Shown here: one piece after another, positions 34,431 to 45,104 of the stretch
Layout: every line of letters begins with the position of its first letter
Position numbering within the stretch: the first letter of the stretch is position 1
DNA from: Liquidambar formosana
Taxonomy: Eukaryota > Streptophyta > Magnoliopsida > Saxifragales > Altingiaceae
Assembly (NCBI GenBank): GCA_039720395.1
Contig: CM077829.1
Span: 20,310,685-20,374,684, forward strand
Direction: 5' to 3'
Length of the DNA: 64,000 nt
Made by a program: the position numbers and the translations under genes
The notes under the pieces: model-generated
Database searches by the model: none
Told to the model about the DNA's origin: nothing
The model's input: the letters and a program-made list of their open reading frames with translations, nothing else

Positions 34431-36503
34431 TTCTAATTATGAGAACCTTGTAGTCTATTAATAGACTTCTATAACTTACACACTTTTATGGTTTTTCACC
34501 ATTTGATATAACATCTTTATATCCTTTTTGACATATCTTATATTCAAAATGTGTGTTTATAGATAACAAGATCCAAATGGATTTCAGCATAACTATTATC
34601 AAACAAGTTTCTTTATAGACAACTTTTTGCCTATGTTGAAAACATTCTTAAATAGCCAAGCCTTTTAGGTCTCTACCTGTCCATATTGGATTTAATGACT
34701 CTTAGTCATTTCTCAAGTTGATGTCAAACATCGCCTAATCATAATCAATAGGATTATCTTGGTGATCTTTATCACCAAAGAACAATTCTTTCACATTCTA
34801 ATAGAGATACAATATCTCTCTTATGTTAAGAAATATCCAATTTGATTTATGAAAAGATTGTAGTGTAGTTAAGGGTTTTGTCTTAACAGAGACAAGGGTT
34901 GGATCTTTGTTCGTTTGTGGCTTTACAGACAATTCTATAAATTCTATCTACTTTTGCATCTTCTTGAATGAACTCTTTCTCAAGAAAATCCAGCAAACAT
35001 CCTAATGGACAACTTTTGTTCATTAGGGTAATAGAAATACTATCCCAACCACTTTTGGGATATACCACAATTCAACACTTACTTGACCTTATTTCCAGAT
35101 TGTCTGCATTATGTTTCTAGACATACGTAGCACAAGCCCAAGCCTTAACTTCTTTAAGTTGGGTTTCTTCCCATATCATATCTGATATAATTGGGACAAA
35201 ACTGGAGTGAACCCTAAATTATCAATATGTAGCAATTTTAAGGTATATCCTAGATGGATACATTAGTAAAACTCATCATGGATCAAACCAGATCTTAATA
35301 GGGTTCAATTTGTTCTCTTAGATTCACCATTGAGCTATGGTATTCTAAGATGAGTCTACTATAATTGAATGCATGCTCTACATGACTGTATACATCACAA
35401 TGTATAGTCAAATTATAAATGTAACTCATTCACTTCACCAAGTAAAAGATGGGTTTGGTCATCTCATAACCAAGTCATAATTGTTACATTTAAATGAGAG
35501 TCTCTACATCTCTTGTATTCTCGGAATACGTTGCATTCACTCTAATTAGTCATTTAAATTCGGAAATCAAATTTCTAGAATGTCTTAAATGACTTAGTTA
35601 AGAAATAAGTTCCCAAAATTAATCTAGCAACTCTTGCTCTATTAAAATTTTTAAAGGTAACTTATTATCTACTTAACTTTCTGCTTCGATTTAGATTACA
35701 CTAGAATCCAAAAACCAAGAAGCAGAACTAACCAACAATTTAGTTTAGACCATGAACCAAAACTTCAAAAGTTTGGTTCTTCTAGGAAGACTGATACTTT
35801 ATCAAGTTCCCTTTACAATACCTTATATTTACTACAAAATAATTATATTTCTTTGTCTTTGACTTTTCAAGACTTGCTTTCCTCTATGCTTCCATTTTAA
35901 ATCACATCTAGCTTCTCAAGCTATTCTATGTGATTAATCATTTTTCAAAAGAATGATTATTAATAAACAACTTTTATTACATCCTAGTCCAGAAGAAGTC
36001 CTTTATAACTACTATACTTTATAGTATTATTTTACTCACTATACAACCTTTGTATGTGATGTAGGACATCAAAGGCACTTGCATTGACTAATTTTGCTTC
36101 TGAAGCTCATTGGTCATCAATACTATCATATAGCATGGCAACAAGATGCCAATTGCGCATAGTGTCTTTTTCTTCTTAGGATGTTTTATGGAGGGCCTTT
36201 AATAAAAGGCCTAATAGCATATAAACAATCTTTTGAAATTGAGAACAATTTTCAATTTCCTAAGTCAATCAAAGGAATCGAGTTTAGTCAAACTATCAAT
36301 ATCCTATATTAGGAAATAGGGGTTTTGAGGTGAGTAATTAGGTAATCTACATAAACAAAGAATTAGATTTCATTTTTATCCATAATGATTGGGTCTTTAA
36401 TCATATGGTACCTCCCACTATTTTATCAAATTCCATACACCCTCTAATGGAATTCGGGAATCTCATTCCTAATGGGGATTGGGGTCCCACTGTGACCTAG
36501 AAG

Positions 36504-36708
36504 CCTCACATGTTAGTTTCTTGACTTCTAACCCACAATAAGAAGACAACTCTTTGTCTATTGCTTCATAAGCAAGTTCCAATCGTTTTGCCTCTAGGGA
36601 ACATACACCTCACATGTTAGTTTCTTGGAATACTTCCCTAGTTAAGTTAAACCCATCATTCACACAGGTATGTTTCGCCAAATATATACCTCACATGTTA
36701 GTTTCTTG
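36504..36708. repeat. Three spaced copies of CCTCACATGTTAGTTTCTTG
   Basis: Exact copies start at 36504, 36608 and 36689, each followed by a different sequence. A fourth, diverged copy (CATATGTGATAGTTTC) is near 36740. The spacing is about 80-105 bp. Confidence 0.85.
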
Positions 36709-38010
36709 GTATATACCAGTTTAGGCACCCCATGATATCTCATATGTGATAGTTTCAAGTAATGTCTTTAACATGGGTAGCTCCTACATGTCTGCAGCCA
36801 GGTACCCACATTAAGGGACGTTAGATGATCCTATAATGATGGAAGGCGATGAAGAATTCATTCCCCAATGACTTCTCCATTTTCAACTTAATATTAAATA
36901 AGAGGGGTTTTAAAGGGTCTCATCAAATTAACATGCATCCTATGTATCAAAATTTAAACGTATAAATTATGCTATTTATAATCATACATCTCATGCTATT
37001 ATAAATCATACATCGCATGCTATTATATATCAACATATATAAAGTACCATATTTTGATATTAGCCCCTAAGTGAATAGGTAACATATACCAAACTATGGT
37101 ATTGGAGCTAAAACAATTATCTCATAAATTAAAGCTCCCACTATGATGATTATGGACTTTGAGAGGATTCAATCCAAGCCAATAGATTGAATCCAAGGTC
37201 TAAGGTGGGTGTAGGTGATCGTAAAATAAACCATTCGTAACATGCATGCTTTCTTGAAACACTTCTCTAAGCTTTCAAGTCCTTCAATCTGCTCCCTTGG
37301 CTTGATGGTCTCCACCATTGGCTTGTTGGGCTCTATCATGCTCCTTTGGGTCCACCATGCTCCTTAGTGCGCTCTCAATTACATAACATTTACATAATTT
37401 AAAGAAAGGGATACATAAGGGGAATGTGGGGTACATAAGAGAATGATAGAGAGAGAGGGAGAGGGAAGGTGGCATGCAAGCCCCAAATAAATTACATCAC
37501 CTTAATAAAATTACAACTCTTGTAAATAATAACATCCCATTCATAAGACGGCCAATCACAATTGGTTTAAAGGGTATAGTCCATAATCATCATCCAAGCA
37601 CATACATACAATCTCATTGCATAATGTAAAGAAAAACTGTAAGCATTAAAACATATGGGCATTATGGTAATTCTCTTGAATGATTTACATTAATCTCATT
37701 AATGCATCCTAATCTTATTAGGTTTTAACAAAAATATCCAGAATTAAATAAAGTCTTAACATTTAAGACATTACAGTTTCAATTAATCAAATTAATTTAA
37801 AACATGTAAAGTTTCCTAAAATAACTCTAATATCCAATATTAGGGTTTCCTTAATTAAACAAAACAATTTCATTTAATTAAGAATTTCCAGATTTTAATT
37901 TAATCCCTAATTGTGTTTTAAACCATTTAAAACATTATAAAATTAATCAATATTAATTAAATAATTAATATAGGAATTAAATAAAATCATTAAAATGATG
38001 AATTAGTGTA

Positions 38011-38070
38011 TTAGGGTTTCCTAAAACCCTAAACCCTAAATGCATAACCCTAAACCCTAAATGCAAGCCC
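38011..38070. repeat. Short interstitial telomere-like repeats
   Basis: There are several AAACCCTA/CCCTAAA units, including CCTAAAACCCTAAACCCTAA, separated by ATGCAT-containing spacers. This is too short and irregular for a former telomere. Confidence 0.7.
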
Positions 38071-39800
38071 TAATCATTAAATGCCTTATGATTGGTCATT
38101 TAATGTCCAATCATTAAAACCCTAGGTTCATATGGTATTTAATAAAAGGGATTAGGGTTTAATTAATGCCAAATAGGGTATTAATTACCCTTAATTAATT
38201 ACACTAATTAGGGTTTCCAAAACCCTAACCCTAGACATCATTAATGGTATTAATTATGCCCTAACAATCAATAACCATGATTGGTCATTTAATGACCAAT
38301 CATTAACTCTTAATTAAGGTTATTAATATTCCAATTAGGGTTTTAATTAATGCCATAATGAAATTAGGGTTTCATCATTAACTCAAAATTAGGGTTTCAT
38401 CCTTAACTCTATGCAGCCGTCACTACCAGGGGGCTGCCTGAGCTTGGCTAGGCTGCCATGGCCACCAACGACTGTGGGAGGCCATGGCCAGTCATGGGAG
38501 AACATCCTAGGGGTGTGGGACAAGCCTCTGGACACGTGAGAAGTGGTGGAAGTGGCTGCCATCATCAAGAACAATTAGGGTTTCCAAAACCCATTGCTGG
38601 AGCCATTGTTGCAGACCTTGAAGGTCACAATAGCTTCTAAATCCTTATCAATTCGACTCCTCCATTGAAACCAGCTTTTGTATCATGTCCCTACATGAAA
38701 TACTAAGCTAATAGAAGAGGTTTGGATGATCAAATCATCACCAATTGTTCTAAACAATTAAAACAACAGTAGGCTGCCCAGAATTTGACAGCACACTGTC
38801 CATGGTCAGAAATTGATTTAAAAAACCCAGCAAGATGAATGAATTAGGCTACCAAACGAATTTTCCCAGTATCCTACATGTCTTAGGAAACTAATGCAAT
38901 TGGTTTCATGCAATTTGGAGTTCCCTAACTCAAGTTCTAATCAAAACTCCATTGATGACTTTTCTGCAGAGAAAATCTGCTATGCTGTTCATGAAAAATT
39001 TTCAAACTTTTTGAATCTTTTTCCATCAAAACCTTTTTGAAACTTAAATAAAATCATATACACATGATATATAATGATCCTACAATGATCTTCCATCATA
39101 AATACAGCAGCTTTAATTAGAATTAATTGCAAGAACCTTAGGGTTCTAAAACCCAGATTCAGCCTCCATGGTGTTCTTCTCCTTCTTCCTTCTGTTCTAG
39201 CATCTTAATCCAATTATGATACATCTAAATGCTTGGGAACCTTTCCCTACCATGTCTAGAACATAACCCAAGTGGTGGCAACCATTGCCATGCCTTTGAT
39301 CTCCATCAATAACTCAAAGTTGTGGCTATTGCATCATTCCCGAGCAAAACTGTCTTTCCAGACAGCCTGTAGTAAAAAATTCATAACTTTCACTACAGAA
39401 CTCGGATTGACGCACCGTTTGTTGGGTTGGAAAGCTTATTCAAAGAGCTTTCTAACCATATATGGCTCGAAAAGTTTGAAGAAGAACTCTGAATTCGGCA
39501 GGCAAAACAAGATTACGGTTTTTCATGGCAACCATGAAAACTGTTCATAACAGTTTTATAAAACCCTAGTTTCCTTATTCTTCTTCTCCAAACTCAAACC
39601 CTATGCAACCTATTGCATCCATGGATACACTTGACCATCAATTAGAAGAGGAGTAGAAGAGAATTGACCTAGGGTTCCAAACCCTAGGTTCAGCCATGGA
39701 GGAAAACCAATTATGCAGAAAACTTTTTACAGATTTTTGCATCATTCAACTACACCATAATTACCAGCCCATATGTATTTTGTATTATGCATAATCATGG

Positions 39801-39812
39801 CTCTGATACCAC
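39801..39812 (-). promoter_or_regulatory. Copia primer-binding site
   Basis: The minus strand reads GTGGTATCAGAG directly after the right LTR, continuing CCATGATTATG. It matches the 3' end of initiator tRNA-Met, the usual copia primer. Confidence 0.85.
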
Positions 39813-41470
39813 TGTTGGGAATCGATCAAGAGGGAAAAATACAAAGGCGGAATATAAAAATTTTTCCTGCGACTCCCAATCCCATGAATCTAACTATGCA
39901 TAACACAAAATCAAACCCTAACTACAAAGAAGGTTAGAACACTTACAGAATTTTTGTCTTCTCCTTTTTGCTCCAAGCTTTGATTCCGGACAGCGGTGAA
40001 TGAGCAGCCCAAGTGTGCTGCCTCCAACGGTATCCACACCTAGCTAGAGCTTCAAGTCCTTTCTTTCTTCTTCCTTGTTGTTGCTAGAGGTGGAGAAGAG
40101 AGAGAGAGAGAAGAGAGCCTCCAAGGGGCTGGACGGCTAGGGTTTATTGTGCAAGCCTATTATGCCATGTCACACATAAGTGTGACTTATATAGGCAGCC
40201 CACTAAAGGGGGCTGGCCATGGGGAAGAAACCCTAATAGGGTTATGTGTAATTACTCTTAATTGCACATTAACCCCTATTATTTGTATCAAATACAAATA
40301 GGCCCATAAAGAACTATTCTTTATTCACTAAAACCCTTTCTCTCATAGACTTTAAAGCCCTTCTTGCATGATCAGTGTGTGACCCATTGGGTTCACATCA
40401 TTAAGTAGTAGGAATAGCACAAGGTGTGCACAATGGAACTCTTTCCATTTAGGGTCTAATTGGAACTCCTTCCAATTCCCTAATTGATTATAACTCACTT
40501 ATATCAATTAGGGCTTCTACTAACCATGAGTAACACCTAGCATATGGCTCATGGTGTGGTCCTTAATGAGGTGAATAGTCATTTACAAAGAACCCTTCTG
40601 TTATAGTTTATAGGTTACAATTGCATCCTTCCTTCAACACAATGTCTCCAATTGAACTAATAGGACATGGAAGTCTGTCTAGTCCCTAGTTCAATTACTT
40701 TATACTCATTCATAGATATCAACTCATTGATGAACTCATGAAACTCTTTTCATATTCATCCTACCATGGCCATGGATTTAATGAGTTATATTATGAATGT
40801 TATATGAGACATTCTCTCTCTTTTTCCTGAGAGTGATGGATCCCTTGTTGATCACTCACATGCCTTCATACACATAGCAGTAGGGCCAATGAACACCTTT
40901 GCAGACCCCTGAATAGGATCTGCACTTAGTGTTATCAAACTTCTAAAGCTACATGCATAAGGCAACTATGGTGTCTCAGGTCTAAGGATTACTTGTACCA
41001 CTATAACAATGAGAAACTGATTGACAGGCAGGATAAAACTCCATTCAGTTTATCTCATATCTTTGGTCACATTCAGTGTACCTATTCTTATAATAGGCAC
41101 CCACTTGTTGGTTGTAGTGTCTCCACACAAATAGCTTGAGACTAGCTATCCTCCTATAGAGTCAACCTAACAAGTGCTAGTCCTATGGTTCATTACTGTC
41201 CATCATAGTGAACCTTCAACTAGGAATGCTTAAGGAGTTTAGTACAGAGATATATCTATAGTCTCAAAATTACAACTCTTTGTAATTCCATATTCTCAAC
41301 TCTAACTCCATGGACATATTATGTAAATATAAATGATGCATATAAACATAATAGAATAAGCCCTTTTATTAAATCAATAATAAATGTGACATACATAAAT
41401 GAAATCAAATGATTGTTCCTAATCCCTAAACAATCATCTCTATGATTGGCTCTAGGGCATAATCCTAACA
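39813..41470 (-). repeat. Right (5') copia LTR
   Basis: This LTR is 1658 bp, borders the PBS on its left and a second copy of the 3' interior (41471-42124) on its right. Confidence 0.88.
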
Positions 41471-42137
41471 ATCTCCCACTTGCACTAAAGCCAATCGACC
41501 ATGTATCGCATACCTATCTTCTCAAGATGTTGGTCTTAGACATAACCAATTATGTTTTAAAGCTTTAGTCAGTAGGTCTACAAAAACTTATGTAGATAAT
41601 ATCTTCTGTAATGTGTCTATTACCTCTTCCAATGATTCCTCTAATCACTTGGAATTGTCACTCTATGAGTTTGGACTTTTGATGAGACCGTGATTCCTAT
41701 ACTTGAGCTATAGACCCATTGTTGTCACAAAACAAGGTGTGGGCAACTCAATGGAAGGAACAACTCTAAGTTCTAAATGAACTTATAGATCCAAACAGTC
41801 TCCTAGACAATGCGACAATTAATTCACCCTTAATAATGGAATCCACTGTATCTTTCATACAGTTCTTCCATTAAGTATTTCACCAACTAAAGTGAATATA
41901 AAATATACCCCATATGGATTATATCCAAATCCATATACCCATCTACTATGAGTTTACAATTTCCATATACAATCCAATATTCCAAATTTGAATTGATTGA
42001 TAACTATTTGTAACAATTACAACATAATAGATATCAGGTTCAATACATAGTGTAAAATAAGGCTTCTTAACACTTTAAGAATCTTACTTGTGTCATCCTA
42101 GGGCATATGCCCTTGAATAATGAAAAGAAATATATAC

Positions 42138-44105
42138 CTGAGGCCCAAGGAGCCGGGGCATGAGAAATTCAGCTGCAAATGCGGCATAATCTCCTTCAGG
42201 AAGGAGACGAGCATCACAAGGTATACCAGCTTGCCAAACGTCCATGTCCTCATCGCTGATATTGTATGGATATATCATAAAGGGGGGAAGGAGCATAAGC
42301 ACCCACTACCAAGAAAGGATCTCATCAGAGAGTTGCCACATAACTCTTTCTGCCAAGTAGACGGCTTGGGAAATAAGAGAATCGAGCAGAGAGTAGGTCA
42401 GTGAAGCCCTCAATGTTGCATCATGCATGGCCTTATCACCAATGAAAGGGACACCAGTCTAAGGACGAGGCTGAATCTATAAAAGGACAAGTCAGAAAAT
42501 TGCAAGAAAATCAAGGAATTTGGTTAAAGAATTTTAAAAGATTATACCTTATTCAGAGGGGCAGTGCCCAAGAATTCGCACGTCCGGTCGTACCCCGATA
42601 TGAGACGACCATCCTCCCTAATGAAGTCAATATAGCGACAGGCCCAGAGCTGTGTTAAAATATTGATGAGCATCAAAATACAATATTTAAGCAAATGGTA
42701 AACAAAACAATGGAAAAGTGTTTACTGCCCATAATCGCCAACAGCCTATGATGGAGGAAACTTAGTCCCTACACAAAGAATCCATGGAAGTATACAGATA
42801 GGACAAGATAGCCTAACCCCAAGAAAACTTACTGCAAGTCTCCAAATCCTCCAAAGCTACTAGCCAGACAATGGTCAAAGATTAAGCAGAATTTGGGAAA
42901 AGAAAGGCACCAATTAGATACAAAATAAAACTCCTCACCATAATCTGTTGCTCCCGGGTAGTCCCTTGAGGTCCATACTGAAAGCCCTCCGCCACGTCGG
43001 TGTAATGACAATAGCCTAACGTAAAGCTCGTCCCTATTACCTGAAAATGAAATTGCACGACCTCCTCCCTAGAAGGATATGAGGATGGGATAGGAGGGCC
43101 CACCACTCTCAACCCAGTCAATCTAAAGATGTCATAAGGAGTGATGGTCAACTCCCTACCAGCAATATGCATGGTATAGGTAGAATCCCACCACTTCTCA
43201 CCAATGCAATAACAGAGGGACTTGCTCCTATCATACGACAAAAAATCCACAACTGGCCCAAAACCAGCTTGGATGACATACCCCTTGGTATTATCATTCA
43301 ACGGCTTCCACCAAGTCGAGGTAGCGGAGGCATTTCCCTGAGTAGTGAGATCGCGACGCACCTGGCAGGAGCCAAACAGGTAAGAGACAATACAAGTCTA
43401 TAATAATAACAGCAGATAATGCTTCAAAAATGCCAAGAGGTGAAAAATAAGAGAATAAGCCGGCACCACACGCGTCACTCGTACGCATAATTTAATATGC
43501 GTATGCTTGAAACATCCACGCGTACTCACAGTAATATCATACGTACGCATAATAATTTATGCGTACGCTCTATAGGACCATGCGTACGCATGGTTTGGTG
43601 CAGATAGTTTCTATCACGATTTGTAAATAAAAGATTCAATTTTTATGCTAGAAGAGTCAACCATGGGTTCAAAAATAAGTTCTTTCTTACATGCATATGT
43701 CAAATAAGGGCCAAACAATGTTCTTTTTGTTTCATCAGACTATATATTCAGTTCAGAATGGGTCAAGTGTACAGAATGGGTTTTTGCAACCAAAGATTTG
43801 ATTTTTATGAGTTGTTTACTGATTGAAGGATAAAAGAATAGTCTTAAAAGCATGCTACCAATCCAATTTCCACAGATATCTCATGTATTATTTTAGATTT
43901 ACACATTGACATGGGTTCTATGAAAGTAAACAAGTGCAAAAGAGCGTACCTCACCCGCCCGACAACGTCGGGACAAGTATTCCGCTGAACGGAAGGTAGG
44001 AATGATAACCTCGTCAGGAGAAATGGTAGGCAGCCACCTTTTGTTGACAGAATCATCTCCTTAAGAAGAAGAGAACCCGTGTTGTCATTGTCTCTTGGGA
44101 GCCAT
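42138..44105 (-). pseudogene. Intron-containing plant mobile domain gene, first exons
   Basis: ATG at 44105 opens MAPKRQ and is followed at once by two stops. The frame then gives KRWLPTISPDEVIIPTFRSA up to a GAG/GTACGC donor after 43950. The acceptor GCCAG at 43362 opens exon 2 with VRRDLTTQGNAS, GFGPVVDFLSYDRS, HIAGRELTITPYDIFRLTGL and TTREQQIMVRSFILYLIGA, then stops. Further exon-like pieces follow at about 42655-42555 (LWACRYIDFIREDGRLISGY) and 42478-42138 (DARLLPEGDYAAFAAEFLMP), ending at a CAG/GTATAT donor. This is a PMD subtype different from the two intronless copies. The last exon is at 31380-31632, across the copia insertion. It is not intact and is probably carried antisense by the element that ends in LTR D. 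Confidence 0.7.
43470..43595. repeat. GCGTACGC palindrome cluster in the first PMD intron
   Basis: There are about six copies or near-copies of ATGCGTACGCAT (for example near 43558 and 43578) about 20-30 bp apart. Variants differ mostly at CpG positions. Confidence 0.75.
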
Positions 44106-45104
44106 GAGAAGAACAAGATAAATGTAGGGAGAGGAGAAGGAGAGTCTCAAAAGAAGAAGGAGTTTGTGAAGAAGGAGAATGTGAAGAGACGGCTGGGAGA
44201 AGGAAAGAATGAGAAGGGAGAAAAGGGTTTCAAACCCTTTATATGTACCGCTTCGCAGAACGTGCAGGTACTGAGGAGATTAAAAGCATGTGTACGCATG
44301 GTAATTCCACGCGAACCAGTATTTTAAAAATACATACGCGTGCTTTGACTAGGTTTGACCATGCGTACGCATGGTAGTTTTGAAACTTGAAAAAAGTGCA
44401 CGACTTTTGGAATGTTAATTCCCCATGATGTGCGTACGCATGGTATGTTGTGCATACGCATATTGAAACTATGCGTACGCATGGTTTGATTAAAATTTAA
44501 AAAAATTTACTCAAGTTTGTCTGCAAAAAACTAGATTTGCTTTGGGTGGGATCGACCCTGATTTTTTATAGGAACTGCTGCGGAGTTCCGACAATCAAGC
44601 TTGAGACTTACTGCGAGAGCCTCACTTTGCCTTGATTGGGCATGCTTATAATTGGTTGACTGGGATGCTGCTGGACCAATCAAATCTTGATGGAATATTT
44701 ATAACTAGAATTGCTGCGGGATTCTAGTATGTTTTTAGGATCTGTTGCAGGGATCCTTCTTAGATTTGATTTGATTTTAATTACTTGAACTAAGAAAGGG
44801 TTTGATCTCTACGGTGTACGTAGGCAGTCGAATGCGTCTAGCACGACCCAATGCATTGCTTGATTGCATACATGATGATAAGATATTTGTTACATTTTGG
44901 GGATTTGTTACGAGAATCCCACTTTGATCATTTCAGACTACGTAAGGGTTTGATCTCTACTGAGTACGTAGGCAGCTGGATGCGTCTAGCGCGACCTAAC
45001 ACATTGCATGAGTGCATATGATTTGCATGGGGACAAAATATTCGTCTACGGATTTTCTTCCGAATCCTCCCTACGAAGTGGCGAGAATTCGAAAGAAGGG
45101 CAAC
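44106..45104. other. Noncoding region between PMD gene and LTR D
   Basis: It begins with a purine-rich leader of the PMD gene (44106-44225). The palindrome cluster follows at 44285-44485, with ATGCGTACGCATGG near 44369, 44429 and 44471. A direct duplication of about 65 bp (about 44794-44855 and 44946-45007) carries GTACGTAGGC both times. GTACGTAGGCAG also marks the 3' region of E1, so this is the 3' noncoding part of a plus-strand Tat element that ends in LTR D. Confidence 0.6.

Larger units (their letters stand above)
34431..39800 (-). other. Decayed or noncoding interior of the copia element
   Basis: No ORF of 65 codons or more belongs to a known family here. The left part should be further pol relic. 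The part at 36.4-36.8 kb contains triplicated short repeats. The part at 37.7-38.4 kb is AT-rich with many AAACCCTA motifs. The right part near 39.7 kb is the leader before the PBS. At about 6.4 kb the interior is longer than usual for a coding copia element, which suggests foreign sequence inside. Confidence 0.5.
31779..42124 (-). mobile_element. Copia element in tandem arrangement: LTR, interior, LTR, partial interior
   Basis: Two copies of a 2312-bp block (31779-34090 and 39813-42124, offset exactly 8034 bp with no indel) consist of a 1658-bp LTR plus 654 bp of 3' interior. The LTR runs on the minus strand from TGTTAGGATTATGCCC to TTCCCAACA. The PBS GTGGTATCAGAG abuts the right LTR, and a purine stretch AAGTGGGAGAT precedes the left LTR, so the sense strand is minus. 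Beyond the right LTR the interior sequence continues instead of a target duplication, then stops abruptly at 42124 next to a PMD exon. This is the footprint of unequal or intra-element recombination. The 5 bp left of the block are GTATG. Confidence 0.85.

Noticed and set aside
38011..38070. Former telomere or chromosome fusion point
   Set aside because: Only a few units interrupted by spacers. AAACCCTA is common in AT-rich plant DNA.
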